A stretch of 64,000 nt of DNA from Brevibacterium sp. JSBI002. GTDB lineage: Bacteria > Actinomycetota > Actinomycetes > Actinomycetales > Brevibacteriaceae. The translations under genes were made by a program, and so were the position numbers. The notes below the pieces were generated by a model. That model saw nothing but the letters and a program-made list of their open reading frames with translations. It had not been told where the DNA came from and made no database searches. The stretch lies in assembly GCF_026013965.1 (NCBI RefSeq), contig NZ_CP110341.1, positions 558,001-622,000 of the forward strand. Direction: 5' to 3'. This document shows, piece after piece, positions 49,444 to 58,863 of this stretch (position 1 is the first letter of the stretch; the number at the start of each line of letters is the position of its first letter).

Positions 49444-51678
49444 ATGAGCGAAACTTCCGGCACAGACCCTGCAGCCTCGACGACCGCACCGACTTCGGCA
49501 CCGGTGGCGAAGAAGGTCCCGGTCGAGCGCACGCATCACGGCCATACCTTCGTCGATGACTACGAATGGATGCGTGAGAAGGAGTCTCCCGAGGTCATTG
49601 CCCACCTCGAAGCGGAGAACGCTTGGACGAGCGCACAGACCGCCCACCTCGAAGGGCTGCAGAACTCGATCTTCACCGAGATCAAGACGCGCATCAAAGA
49701 GACCGATATGTCCGTGCCCAACCGGCGCGGAAACTACTGGTACTTCTCCCGCACGAAGGCCGGACTCGACTACGGCATCAGTGTCCGCATCCCCATCTCG
49801 GACCCCGACGACTGGACCCCGCCGGAGGTCGGCGAAGAACCTCTGCCCGGAGAGCAAGTCGTCTTCGACTCGAACATTGCCGCAGTGGGTCAGGAGTTCT
49901 TCTCCCTCGGTTCCTTCTCACTCTCCGACGACGGCAGTCGGCTTCTCTACGGCGTCGACACCACCGGCGACGAACGCTATACCCTCCGACTTCGCGACCT
50001 GGCGACGGGAGACGACCTCGCCGACACGATCGACGGCACCTTCGCCGGAGCCGCCCTCGATCCGAGTGGCCGCTTCGTCTTCTACACCACCGTCGACGAC
50101 GCCTGGCGACCGGAGAAAGTATGGCGCCACGTCGTCGGCACCGACAGCAGCGACGACGTCTGCATCTTCCACGAACCCGATGAGCGCTTCTTCGTCGGAT
50201 CGGGCTTCTCACGTTCGGGTCGAATGATGTTCGTCGTCACCGGATCGAAGACGACCACCGGATACTGGAGCATCGGCGTCGACGACCTCGAAGCCGAACC
50301 GCAGGCGATCTGGCCCCGAGTCGACGGTGTCGAATACAACGTCGAGCACGCCGTCATCGGCGGTGAGGATCGCTTCCTCATCACCCACAACCGCAATCGC
50401 GCCGACTTCGAACTCGTCGATGTCCCGGCCGCCGAACCGACCGCGACGGGTCGTCCGGTGCTTGATGACATCGACGATCTGCGCATCGAAGACGTCGACG
50501 CCTTCGCCGACTTCATCGTGCTCAGCTACCGTCGCGGCGGCTTCGCGCGAGTCGGCATCATCCGCTTGGGCGATTCCTCCTCTCCGTTCGACCCGCTGCA
50601 AGAGCTGCCCTTCGGGCGGGAGACCGGGTCACTCTACGTGGGCAACAACCCCGAGTTCGCGCAGACGAGCATCCGACTCCATTTCACCTCCATGTCGACG
50701 CCCGCCGTGATCTATTCGCACAGAGTCGCAGACGGCACTGACACGGTTCTCAAGCGTCAGCCCGTTCTCGGCTCCGTCGAGCTGGACGCCTACGCCGAAA
50801 CCCTGCTGTGGGCGAAGGCCGAAGACGGCACCGATATCCCGATCTCGGTCGTCTTCCGGAAGGACCTGGACCGATCCGATGACCACGGTGGTCCCGCCTC
50901 GGCGAATGCGGGCACAGCCGGCGGTGGGAACACGACGAACGGCAGCGACGCCTCGGCGAATCCGCTGCTCCTCTACGGATACGGGTCCTACGAAGCGAGC
51001 ATGGACCCGTACTTCTCGGTCTCCCGGCTGTCCCTGCTCGACCGCGGCGTCGTCTTCGCCATCGCCCACGTGCGCGGCGGCGGCGAAATGGGCCGACACT
51101 GGTACGACCAGGGCAAGACGACGGCGAAGAAGAACACGTTCACCGACTTCATCGACGTCGCCCGCCACCTCATCGACACCGGGTGGACGAGTCCGGACCG
51201 GCTCGTCGCCAGCGGCGGATCGGCCGGCGGCCTGCTCATGGGCGCGATCGCGAACATGGCGCCAGAGCTGTTCGCTGGAATCAGCGCAGAGGTGCCGTTC
51301 GTCGACGCACTGACCTCGATCCTCATGCCCGAGCTGCCGCTGACCGTCATCGAATGGGAGGAGTGGGGCGACCCGCTCCACGATCCGCAAGTATACGAAT
51401 ACATGCGCTCGTATTCTCCCTACGAAAACGTCACCGACGCGGCCTACCCGCAGATCTTGGCCATGACCTCGCTCAACGACACCCGAGTCCTCTACGTCGA
51501 ACCCGCGAAATGGGTTGCCCGACTTCGCGAAGTCGGTGCGAACGCCCTGCTCAAGACCGAAATGGTCGCCGGGCACGGCGGAGCATCGGGGCGGTACGAC
51601 GCATGGAAGGAGATCGCCTTCGAGTACGCGTGGATCCTCAATGTGCTGGGACGATCGGACGCCGAAATAGAGCCCTGA
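49444..51678 (+). CDS. ptrB: Oligopeptidase B (S9A prolyl oligopeptidase family)
   Basis: A 744-residue cytoplasmic serine peptidase cleaving short peptides after basic residues. The N-terminal beta-propeller starts at VERTHHGHTFVDDYEWMREK. The catalytic triad is readable: Ser593 in ASGGSAGGLLMGA, Asp679 in SLNDTRVLYVEPAKW, His711 in VAGHGGASGR. The EWEEWGDPLHD segment belongs to the oligopeptidase B specificity region. Gln/Ala/Gly-rich inserts near residue 480-500 are unusual. It lies divergent from tctC with 190 bp between. Confidence 0.93.
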   Translation: MSETSGTDPAASTTAPTSAPVAKKVPVERTHHGHTFVDDYEWMREKESPEVIAHLEAENAWTSAQTAHLEGLQNSIFTEIKTRIKETDMSVPNRRGNYWYFSRTKAGLDYGISVRIPISDPDDWTPPEVGEEPLPGEQVVFDSNIAAVGQEFFSLGSFSLSDDGSRLLYGVDTTGDERYTLRLRDLATGDDLADTIDGTFAGAALDPSGRFVFYTTVDDAWRPEKVWRHVVGTDSSDDVCIFHEPDERFFVGSGFSRSGRMMFVVTGSKTTTGYWSIGVDDLEAEPQAIWPRVDGVEYNVEHAVIGGEDRFLITHNRNRADFELVDVPAAEPTATGRPVLDDIDDLRIEDVDAFADFIVLSYRRGGFARVGIIRLGDSSSPFDPLQELPFGRETGSLYVGNNPEFAQTSIRLHFTSMSTPAVIYSHRVADGTDTVLKRQPVLGSVELDAYAETLLWAKAEDGTDIPISVVFRKDLDRSDDHGGPASANAGTAGGGNTTNGSDASANPLLLYGYGSYEASMDPYFSVSRLSLLDRGVVFAIAHVRGGGEMGRHWYDQGKTTAKKNTFTDFIDVARHLIDTGWTSPDRLVASGGSAGGLLMGAIANMAPELFAGISAEVPFVDALTSILMPELPLTVIEWEEWGDPLHDPQVYEYMRSYSPYENVTDAAYPQILAMTSLNDTRVLYVEPAKWVARLREVGANALLKTEMVAGHGGASGRYDAWKEIAFEYAWILNVLGRSDAEIEP

Positions 51679-51849
51679 GGGGACGACTGTCGCCGCAGAT
51701 AACGATACTGGGACGATTGTCTCCAAAACCCGGATTCGGCACCCGGTGTCAGTGCCGGGCCATACAGTGGATATCATCACATTCGACGTGATGCGCGTCA
51801 TGATCTCAGAACGGTCTGAGCGAAGGTTGCGCATCATTCATCTGCAATG

Positions 51850-51880
51850 CCGTCACCTCCTCGCGCGCGAGGAGCGACGG
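51850..51880 (+). promoter_or_regulatory. Hairpin in the leader of the ABC importer operon
   Basis: CCGTC..CTCCTCG and CGAGGAG.GACGG pair around a CGCG loop, about 60 bp before the substrate-binding protein start. There is no T-run after it, so it may be a processing or attenuation element. It is not one I recognise. Confidence 0.35.
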
Positions 51881-51942
51881 TGTCGAATGCAGAATTCGTG
51901 ACGGATCCGCACCGGCGGACCGAAATTCCGAAAGGGAGAAGA

Positions 51943-52920
51943 ATGCGTCTCAGGAAAGTGGCCACAGCGATGGTGGCAGTCGGTTCGATTCTTGCGGTTT
52001 CGGCCTGCGGAGGCGGCGAAGGCGGTGGCGGCGAGGGCGATTCGTACTCCATCGGCGTCTCTCAGCTCGTGCAGCACCCGGCACTCGACGCCTCGACCGA
52101 AGGTTTCAAGAAGTCGTTCGAGGATGCCGGCGTCGACGTCGAATGGGACGTCCAGAACGCCCAGGGCGAACAGGCCAACGCGACATCGATCGCCCAGCAG
52201 TTCGCCAACGACGACCTCGACCTCGTGCTCGCCGTCGCCACTCCGGCCGCTCAGGCCGCAGCCCAGGCGATCACCGACAAGCCCGTGCTCTTCACTGCCG
52301 TCACCGACGCCGAAGAAGCCGGACTCGTCGACGCCAATGACAAGCCTGGCGGAAACGTCACCGGCACCTCCGATCTCAACCCGGTCGAAGAGCAGCTGAA
52401 GCTGGTCAAGGACGTCAAGCCCGATGCGAAGACCGTCGGCATCGTCTACAGCTCCGGTGAGGTCAACTCGCAGGTGCAGGTCGATCTTGCGAAGAAGGCC
52501 GCCAAGGACCTCGACGTGAAGATCAAGGAAGCGACGATCGCGAACTCGGGCGAGCTCGCTCAGGCCGTGGACTCGCTCGGCAAGGTCGACGCCTACTATG
52601 TGCCCACCGACAACAACGTCGTCTCGGCAGTGTCGACCATGGTCCAGGCGGCAGAGAAGAACAAGGCTCTGCTCGTTGGGTCGGAGGCCGGACAGGTCGA
52701 ATCCGGTGCGGCGATCACCCGTGGCATCGACTACACGAAGCTCGGCGAACAGACCGGCGAAATGGCTCTGAAGATCCTCCAGGACGGAACGAAGCCGGCC
52801 GAGATGCCCGTCGAGACCAGCTCGAACCTCGAACTCGTCGTCAACCCGAAGGCTGCCAAGGCCCAAGGCGCCGAGATTCCGAAGAAGCTCGTCGACGAGG
52901 CCGACAAAGTCATCGAGTGA
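51943..52920 (+). CDS. ABC transporter substrate-binding lipoprotein (TrpX/DUF534-like)
   Basis: A 325-residue lipoprotein. The signal peptide MRLRKVATAMVAVGSILAVS ends in lipobox ...VSAC with Cys22. The mature part begins with a Gly-rich spacer and YSIGVSQLVQHPALDASTEG, a hallmark of the TrpX family; SSGEVNSQVQVDLAKKAAKD and DAYYVPTDNNVVSAVSTMVQ are also typical. It is followed by permease and ATPase genes, the TrpXYZ order. Ligands of the family include tryptophan, other aromatic compounds and sugars, so specificity is open. The start ATG 51943 follows AAAGGGAGAAG. Confidence 0.92.
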   Translation: MRLRKVATAMVAVGSILAVSACGGGEGGGGEGDSYSIGVSQLVQHPALDASTEGFKKSFEDAGVDVEWDVQNAQGEQANATSIAQQFANDDLDLVLAVATPAAQAAAQAITDKPVLFTAVTDAEEAGLVDANDKPGGNVTGTSDLNPVEEQLKLVKDVKPDAKTVGIVYSSGEVNSQVQVDLAKKAAKDLDVKIKEATIANSGELAQAVDSLGKVDAYYVPTDNNVVSAVSTMVQAAEKNKALLVGSEAGQVESGAAITRGIDYTKLGEQTGEMALKILQDGTKPAEMPVETSSNLELVVNPKAAKAQGAEIPKKLVDEADKVIE

Positions 52921-53065
52921 TCGGAACCTGCTTCACCCTGTGACCCGGTGCCCGGAGCCATCGACTCTCAGGCGGCACCGACGTCACCGGCCCCGAGGTC
53001 GTCGGCACTGAAACCGACAGCCTCGGGGCCACCGCGAACCACACACCAGAAATGAACGGAAACCC

Positions 53066-54049
53066 ATGTTCGGAGCATTGGAGCTCGGGCTCATCTACGG
53101 CGCGATGGCGCTCGGGGTCTATCTGACCTTCAAGGTCCTCAACTTCCCCGACCTCACCGTCGACGGAAGCTTCACCACGGGCGGCGCCACCGCAGCCTCC
53201 CTCATCATCGCCGGGGTCAACCCTTTCCTGGCCACCGCCGCGGCGATCGGCGCCGGTCTTATCGCCGGCTATATCACCGGTCTGCTCCACACGAAGGGCG
53301 GCATCGACGGGCTGCTGGCCGGAATCCTCACCATGATCGGCCTGTGGTCGATCAACCTGCGGATCATGGGGAAGGCGAACCTGCCGCTCCTGCGAGAAGA
53401 CACCGTGTTCACCCCGCTGCGGGAGAACATGCTCATGGGCAGCTGGGCATCGATCGCGATCCTGCTCGTCGTCGCCCTCATCCTCAAGTTCGCCATCGAC
53501 TGGTTCCTCACCACCGATCTCGGACTGGCCATCCAGGCCACCGGCAACAACAAGGAGATGATCCGCAGCCTCGGCGTCAACACCGACAATTCGACGATGC
53601 TCACCCTGGCGCTGTCGAACGGCTTCGTCGCACTCTGCGGTGCACTCGTCGCCCAGTACCAGGGATTCTCCGACATCAGCATGGGCATCGGCCTCATCCT
53701 CGTCGGACTCGCCTCGGTGATCCTCGGCCAGGCCGTCTTCGGCAGCCGCAACATCTTCATGGCCAGCCTCGGCGCGCTTCTCGGATCGGTCGTCTACCGA
53801 CTCATCATCTTCCTCGCCCTGCGTGCGGGCCTGGATACGAACGATATGAAGCTGACGACCGCGCTGCTCGTCGTCATCGCCCTGCTGCTGCCCAGATGGG
53901 GGTTCCTCAAACGGATCCCCTCACTGCGCGGACGAGGAAACCGCGCGCCCGCCTCGGTGCCGGCCGGAACGACCGATATGAAGGACCCCGCTGAAGTCGC
54001 CGACATCCCCGCCGGAGCGACCGGCGCCCGAACCGGGAAGGAGAACTGA
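53066..54049 (+). CDS. ABC transporter permease (TrpY-like)
   Basis: A 327-residue inner-membrane permease with ~8-9 hydrophobic segments. Family marks are GLIYGAMALGVYLTFKVLNF, PDLTVDGSFTTGGATAASLI and GLAIQATGNNKEMIRSLGVN (the EAA-like cytoplasmic loop). The C-terminal ~40 residues are a charged, Pro/Ala-rich tail. It is 145 bp downstream of the binding protein and just 5 bp ahead of the ATPase gene. Start ATG 53066 has only a moderate GGAAACCC upstream. Confidence 0.92.
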   Translation: MFGALELGLIYGAMALGVYLTFKVLNFPDLTVDGSFTTGGATAASLIIAGVNPFLATAAAIGAGLIAGYITGLLHTKGGIDGLLAGILTMIGLWSINLRIMGKANLPLLREDTVFTPLRENMLMGSWASIAILLVVALILKFAIDWFLTTDLGLAIQATGNNKEMIRSLGVNTDNSTMLTLALSNGFVALCGALVAQYQGFSDISMGIGLILVGLASVILGQAVFGSRNIFMASLGALLGSVVYRLIIFLALRAGLDTNDMKLTTALLVVIALLLPRWGFLKRIPSLRGRGNRAPASVPAGTTDMKDPAEVADIPAGATGARTGKEN

Positions 54050-54054
54050 GACCC

Positions 54055-54846
54055 ATGCTCAAGATCGACAACATCTCCAAGACCTTCTTCCCGGGCACCG
54101 TCAACGAACGCAAAGCGCTGCAATGGCTCTCGCTCGAACTCGACGAATCCGACTTCGTCACCGTCATCGGCTCCAACGGCGCCGGAAAATCGACGCTGCT
54201 CAACACGATCTCCGGCCGCCTGCCCATCGACTCCGGCTCGATCACCATCGACGGCGCCGAGGTGTCGCGGATGCCCGAATACAAACGGGCGAGATACCTG
54301 GGCCGCGTCTTCCAGGATCCGATGGCCGGCACCGCCCCGGACCTCACGATCGAACAGAACCTCTCGCTTGCGCTCAAGCGGGGAAAGCCGCGTGGGCTGG
54401 GACGAGGGACGACCTCGGAGCGACGCGAGCACTTCAAGGAGGAGCTCGCCACTCTCGAACTCGGCTTGGAGAACCGGCTGAAGACGAAGGTCGGGCTGCT
54501 CTCCGGCGGTCAGCGGCAGGCACTGAGCCTCCTCATGGCCGGATTCACCCAGCCGCGGATCCTGCTGCTCGACGAGCACACCGCCGCCCTCGACCCGCAG
54601 CGCGCAGCCCTGGTGTCCGCTCTGACGAAGAAGATCGTCGAAGCCGACGGGCTGACCACGCTCATGGTCACCCACAATATGGAACAGGCGATCGCGCTCG
54701 GCAACCGGCTGATCATGATGCACGAGGGCCGGATCATCTACCAGGCCTCGGCCGAAGAGAAGAAGGACCTGACCGTCGAGACCCTGCTCGGCGAATTTTC
54801 GAAACTCAAGGGAGCGACCCTGGGCGACCGGGCACTGCTGAACTGA
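54055..54846 (+). CDS. ABC transporter ATP-binding protein (TrpZ-like)
   Basis: A 263-residue ATPase. Walker A is VIGSNGAGKSTLLNTISG, the Q-loop region is YLGRVFQDPMAG, the signature motif is GLLSGGQRQALSLLMAG, Walker B is ILLLDEHTAALDPQRA and the switch His is MVTHNMEQAI. The start ATG 54055 follows GAAGGAGAACTGAGACC. Together with the preceding two genes it makes a complete importer. A GC-rich stem-loop ends the operon. Confidence 0.94.
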   Translation: MLKIDNISKTFFPGTVNERKALQWLSLELDESDFVTVIGSNGAGKSTLLNTISGRLPIDSGSITIDGAEVSRMPEYKRARYLGRVFQDPMAGTAPDLTIEQNLSLALKRGKPRGLGRGTTSERREHFKEELATLELGLENRLKTKVGLLSGGQRQALSLLMAGFTQPRILLLDEHTAALDPQRAALVSALTKKIVEADGLTTLMVTHNMEQAIALGNRLIMMHEGRIIYQASAEEKKDLTVETLLGEFSKLKGATLGDRALLN

Positions 54847-54910
54847 ATCGCGACTTCGCCGGAAGCCAGGCGAACGCCCGCAGGCAGGCCGACGGTCTGC
54901 AGGCAGGGCT

Positions 54911-54951
54911 GAGAGGGCGGTTCGCACCGACAGGGTGCGGACCGCCCTCTC
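54911..54951 (+). terminator. Stem-loop terminator of the ABC operon
   Basis: GAGAGGGCGGT.CGCACC pairs with its complement around a short loop, 65 bp after the ATPase stop and just before the next promoter region. Confidence 0.7.
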
Positions 54952-54965
54952 ATCCGCACTGGCGT

Positions 54966-54989
54966 ACTTTACCAACCGGTTGGTAAAGT
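54966..54989. promoter_or_regulatory. TetR operator, perfect 24-bp palindrome
   Basis: ACTTTACCAACC followed by its exact complement GGTTGGTAAAGT, ending 6 bp before the ATG of the TetR gene. It is the classic form of an autoregulated TetR-type site of efflux operons. Confidence 0.85.
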
Positions 54990-54995
54990 GAAGGC

Positions 54996-55594
54996 ATGGC
55001 GAATGACGGACGGATGCGGATTCTCAAGGCGGCGAAGGCTCTGGCCGAATCGCATGATTCGGTGCAGGGCGTGACGATCTCGCTGGAGTCGGTCGCGCAG
55101 CAGGCGGGTCTGACGAAGCCGGGCCTGATGTATCACTTCCCGTCCAAGGAAGCGCTCATGCTCGGGCTCGTCGACCATGCCGCAGAAGACTGGGCACGGC
55201 GACTGCGCGAGCACACCGGCGCCCGAGTCAGGAGCTGTCGAGCTTCGAGCGGCACCGTGCCTATGTCACAGTGGCCACCACTGCCGAGGTCTCCCGCGCC
55301 GACTATTGGATCTTCTCCGATGCGCTCTACCACCCGAAGCTGTCGCGGGCATGGAGCGAGCACCTCGGTCCGTGGTTCGGCACCACCGGACTCGACGATC
55401 GTGCGGTATCTCTGCTGACCGCGGCTCGATTCTGCGCCGACGGTGCGTGGATGTCAGAGGCGACAGGAGTCTTCCCCTCCGAGGACCTCGCCGCCGTGCG
55501 CGAGCACGCCCTCGCTCTCATCGAAGCCGCTGAGACCTCAACCGATACCGCCGAGGGAGCATCCGACAACACCGAACCGGAGGTGAGCGAATGA
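54996..55594 (+). pseudogene. TetR-family regulator of the SMR operon, one frameshift
   Basis: The start is ATG 54996 (MANDGRMRILKAAKALAESH); the HTH is VTISLESVAQQAGLTKPGLM and YHFPSKEALMLGLVDHAAED. After LREHTGA the frame is lost. A second frame continues PSQELSSFERHRAYVTVATT, AEVSRADYWIFSDALYHPKL and runs to 55594. Adding one C near 55222-55224 (GCCC to GCCCC) restores EHTGAPSQEL and a ~200-residue repressor. It overlaps the first SMR gene by ATGA. If the mutation is real, the pumps could be deregulated, although the HTH itself is intact. Confidence 0.8.
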
Positions 55595-55950
55595 ATGCGA
55601 AACGTCTGCTGCTGCTCGTCACGGCCATCCTCGCCGAGGTGGCCGCCACTCTGATGCTGCGCGCCTCGGTCGCCGATCCCAGGTGGATCCCCGGTGTCGT
55701 CGTCCTCTACGCCACAGCCTTCTTCATCCTCGGGCTCACCCAGCGGCTGGGCATGCCGCTCGGTGCCGTCTACGCCACCTGGTCGGCCAGCGGGGTCGCC
55801 CTCGTCGCCGTGCTCGGCGTCGTGTTCTTCGGTGAGCTTCTGAGCATCGGCGCCATCATCGGCATCGCTCTCATCATCATCGGCGTCATCCTCGTCGAAT
55901 CCGGCACTCCCGAGGAATCCGAGACCGTCGACGCGGAGGTGACTCAATGA
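55591..55950 (+). CDS. Small multidrug resistance (SMR) protein, first subunit
   Basis: A 119-residue four-helix membrane protein. The essential glutamate is Glu16 in TAILAEVAATLMLRAS. The loop YATAFFILGLTQRLGMPLGA then VYATWSASGVALVAVLGVVF with its conserved Tyr/Trp is an SMR hallmark. A ~20-residue acidic tail is present. It probably pairs with the second, overlapping SMR protein in an opposite-topology heterodimer exporting guanidinium-type or lipophilic cations. Confidence 0.92.
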   Translation: MNAKRLLLLVTAILAEVAATLMLRASVADPRWIPGVVVLYATAFFILGLTQRLGMPLGAVYATWSASGVALVAVLGVVFFGELLSIGAIIGIALIIIGVILVESGTPEESETVDAEVTQ

Positions 55951-56261
55951 GTTGGATGTGGTTGGCCCTTTCGATCCTCAGCGAAGTCGCCGGCACCCTG
56001 TGCCTGCGCGCAAGCGCCGGACTGCAGCGCAAGATCTGGTTCATCCCCGTGGCGATCAGCTACACAGCGGCCTTCTTCTTTCTCAGCCGCACCTTGGCCG
56101 AGGGCATGCCGCTCGGCGTCGCCTACGGTCTGTGGGCGGCCTGCGGAGTCGCACTGGTCTGCCTGCTCTCCCGAGTGATCTGGAAGGACCCGCTGACGCG
56201 GAAGGCGCTCCTCGGGATCGGCTTCATCACCGTCGGCGTCATGCTCGTCGAAATCGGCTGA
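55947..56261 (+). CDS. Small multidrug resistance (SMR) protein, second subunit
   Basis: A 104-residue four-helix protein starting inside the stop of the first SMR gene (ATGA). Glu13 in LSILSEVAGTLCLRAS is the transport residue, and FFLSRTLAEGMPLGVAYGLW then AACGVALVCLLSRVIW is the conserved helix-2/3 region. Cysteine content is higher than in the partner. Overlap, similar size and a common operator strongly suggest a paired pump such as the EbrAB or YkkCD type. Confidence 0.92.
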   Translation: MSWMWLALSILSEVAGTLCLRASAGLQRKIWFIPVAISYTAAFFFLSRTLAEGMPLGVAYGLWAACGVALVCLLSRVIWKDPLTRKALLGIGFITVGVMLVEIG

Positions 56262-56655
56262 CTCAGCCCGGTCCATCCTCGGCGATCCAAGTGTCCGGTC
56301 TTTGCTGAGAATTTATTGTGAAGCCGCAATGAAGCTGTTATCGTCCGAAGTTATGGCCCTTCTTCGATTCGACGACCTCCACCGCTGGGGATGGTCGACC
56401 CCGAATCGAGAGCGCCCGAGCTGCGGCTTCGCCAATGATTCCTGGGAACCCGTGGCTGTCGGCTGGTGGGGCGGAGAGCCCTAGTCACTGTTCGCCGATC
56501 CGCAGACCCTCTGCCGATCGACGACCGCCGGCCGGTCGCATCCACTGATGTCCGACTCCTACCCGATGTGCGTTCATGCCATCGGGCCATGATGCGTTCG
56601 TCTCCGTGCACGGCACCGATCGATTTCGGCAGTCTTCCGCAACTATCGAGAGAGT
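56262..56655. other. Gap of about 390 bp, promoter region of the BCCT gene
   Basis: No gene is convincingly coded here; the longest plus-strand frame (about 60 codons from 56302) has no recognisable product. Bases 56290-56340 are AT-rich and may contain the BCCT promoter. No strong stem-loop was seen. Confidence 0.4.
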
Positions 56656-58863
56656 GTGAACCGACACATGACAGATGACTCCACCCGTTCCGACGAACAC
56701 GATCCGGGCCTGGATCGGCAGTCCGATGCCCCCGCCGAGGCGACCCGGCGTGATCCGCGCGAAAGAATCAAGGCCGACGCCCGCCGAATGAGAGACGACG
56801 CCAAACGCGTCGGACGTGAGACCGGGCGCAACCTCGGACAGTTCGACTACCGCCGGCCTCGCGGACCAGTGAAGGCCGATCTCGAAGATACGCACGGCCA
56901 TTACCCGCACGACACCCACCCTATCCTCGTGCCCGGAATCGCCATCGACGAACAGCGGCGGAAGTACTCGCTGGACAAGATCATCTTCGCCATCGCCGGC
57001 GGCCTCACTGTCGCGTTCGTCATCTGGGGCATCACCAGCCCCTCCAGCGTTGCCAGCGTCGCTCAGACAGCCTACGACTGGGCCACGCTCAACGTCGGAT
57101 GGCTGTTCAACCTCGTCGCGATCATCATCCTCGTCTCCCTGCTCATCCTCGCGTTCTCTCCCTACGGCAAGATTCCCTTGGGCAAGGATGGGGAGAAGGC
57201 AGAATTCAGCACCTTCGCCTGGGTCGCTATGCTCTTCGCGGCGGGCATCGGCATCGGCGTCCTCTTCTTTGGGCCCTCCGAGCCCCTGACCTACTTCATC
57301 TCGCCGCCTCCGCTGACGAATGATCCGGAGACGACCGAGGCGCTCCACGGGTCGATGGCGCAGACCTATTTCCACTGGGGCTTCCACGCCTGGGCGATGT
57401 ACGCGCTCGTCGGCGGTGCCATCGCCTATGCCGCCTATCGTCGCGGCCGTTCGCTGCTGCTGTCTTCGATCTTCCAGACTCTGTTCGGCAAACGCCAGAC
57501 CGAGGGATTCGCCGGAAAGGTCGTCGACATCTTCGCGATCGTCGCCACTCTCTTCGGCACGGCCGCGGCCCTGGGCATCGCGGCCATGCAGATCGGCACC
57601 GGTGTCAGCATCGTCGCCGGTGCAGGACCGATGACGAACAATATGCTCGTGGTCATCATCCTCGTCCTCACCCTCGGCTTCATCATCTCCGCGGTCTCCG
57701 GCGTATCGCGCGGAATCCGCTACCTGTCGTCGATCAACATCGTGCTGACCGTCGGCATCGTCGCGCTCGTGCTGTTCCTCGGACCCACCCTCTACCTGCT
57801 CAACCTGCTGCCTTCGGCGTTCATGGAATATCTCGGTTCGATGTTCGACATGATGGGCCGGTCCCTGTCCTGGGGCGCCGAGACCCAGGAATTCCAGTCC
57901 CTGTGGACCGTCTACTACTGGGCGTGGTGGATCTCCTGGTCGCCGTTCGTCGGCACCTTCATCGCTCGCATCTCCCGCGGCCGTTCGATCCGCCAGTTCA
58001 TCCTCGGCACGATCTTCATCCCCTCGACTCTGCTCTTCGTCGCCTACGGAATCATGGGCGGAACCTCGATCTGGATGTACAGGTCCGGAGCATCGGGCTT
58101 CACCGACAGCATGGAGGCCCCCGAGGTGTTCTTCACCCTCATCGACAATCTGCCCTATGTCGAATGGCTGCCGTTCGTCGTCATCATCGTCCTGGCGATC
58201 TTCTTCATCACCTCCGCGGACTCCGCCTCGGTGGTCATGGGCATGCTCACCAGCCGCGGCGATCAGGAGCCGAAGAAGTGGGTCGTCGTGTTCTGGGGTC
58301 TGGTGATGTCCGGAATCGCCGTGGTGATGCTCCTCCTCGGCGACGCCAGCGCCCTCGAGGGACTCCAACAGCTCGTCATCGTCACCGCGGTGCCGTTTGC
58401 TCTCGTCATGCTCTTCATCATCGTCGCCTGGTTCAAGGAGCTGCGCACGGATCCGCTGGCCCTGCGCCGTCAGTACGCGCTCAACGCGGTCGACAACGCC
58501 GTGGTCGCTGGTGCCGATGCCTTCGGTGACGACTTCGCCCTGCAGGTCGTGCCCACCGACCCCGGTGACGGTGCGAACGGCGGAATCGACTCCGAGCACG
58601 GGGACTACACCGACTGGTACCAGCGCACGGACGAGAACGGCGAACCCGTCGGGTTCGACTACGAAACCGGCGAATGGGCCGACGGCTGGACCCCGGACGA
58701 GGATTCCACCGCCGAGGCTGACGCCGCCTCCGCGACCGACGCGGACGCAGCCGCAACGACCGACGCGGACTCCGGGACCGCCTCGGCGAGTGAATCCGAC
58801 CCGGATTCGGTAACCGACTCCGAAACCGACGCCGGTTCCGACCGCAGAGAGGACCACTCATGA
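56656..58863 (+). CDS. BCCT-family betaine/choline/carnitine transporter
   Basis: A 735-residue sodium- or proton-coupled carrier. A charged N-terminal domain of ~100 residues precedes 12 helices starting at KIIFAIAGGLTVAFVIWGIT. Family motifs are AMLFAAGIGIGVLFFGPSEP, MAQTYFHWGFHAWAMYALVG and the substrate-gate WTVYYWAWWISWSPFVGTFI, with aromatic residues for quaternary amines. The C-terminal ~120 residues are very acidic and Ala/Asp/Thr-rich, as in osmosensing members. The start is GTG 56656 (GAGAGAG near); ATG 56668 is possible. It overlaps the sulfatase gene, so choline or choline-sulfate uptake is likely. Confidence 0.9.
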   Translation: MNRHMTDDSTRSDEHDPGLDRQSDAPAEATRRDPRERIKADARRMRDDAKRVGRETGRNLGQFDYRRPRGPVKADLEDTHGHYPHDTHPILVPGIAIDEQRRKYSLDKIIFAIAGGLTVAFVIWGITSPSSVASVAQTAYDWATLNVGWLFNLVAIIILVSLLILAFSPYGKIPLGKDGEKAEFSTFAWVAMLFAAGIGIGVLFFGPSEPLTYFISPPPLTNDPETTEALHGSMAQTYFHWGFHAWAMYALVGGAIAYAAYRRGRSLLLSSIFQTLFGKRQTEGFAGKVVDIFAIVATLFGTAAALGIAAMQIGTGVSIVAGAGPMTNNMLVVIILVLTLGFIISAVSGVSRGIRYLSSINIVLTVGIVALVLFLGPTLYLLNLLPSAFMEYLGSMFDMMGRSLSWGAETQEFQSLWTVYYWAWWISWSPFVGTFIARISRGRSIRQFILGTIFIPSTLLFVAYGIMGGTSIWMYRSGASGFTDSMEAPEVFFTLIDNLPYVEWLPFVVIIVLAIFFITSADSASVVMGMLTSRGDQEPKKWVVVFWGLVMSGIAVVMLLLGDASALEGLQQLVIVTAVPFALVMLFIIVAWFKELRTDPLALRRQYALNAVDNAVVAGADAFGDDFALQVVPTDPGDGANGGIDSEHGDYTDWYQRTDENGEPVGFDYETGEWADGWTPDEDSTAEADAASATDADAAATTDADSGTASASESDPDSVTDSETDAGSDRREDHS

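Noticed and set aside
56302..56484. 60-codon plus-strand frame before the BCCT gene
   Set aside because: Starts at a TTG without a ribosome site and matches nothing I know; more likely leader DNA.
56485..58857. 790-codon open frame opposite the BCCT gene
   Set aside because: Low-complexity charged translation, antisense shadow of an unmistakable transporter.
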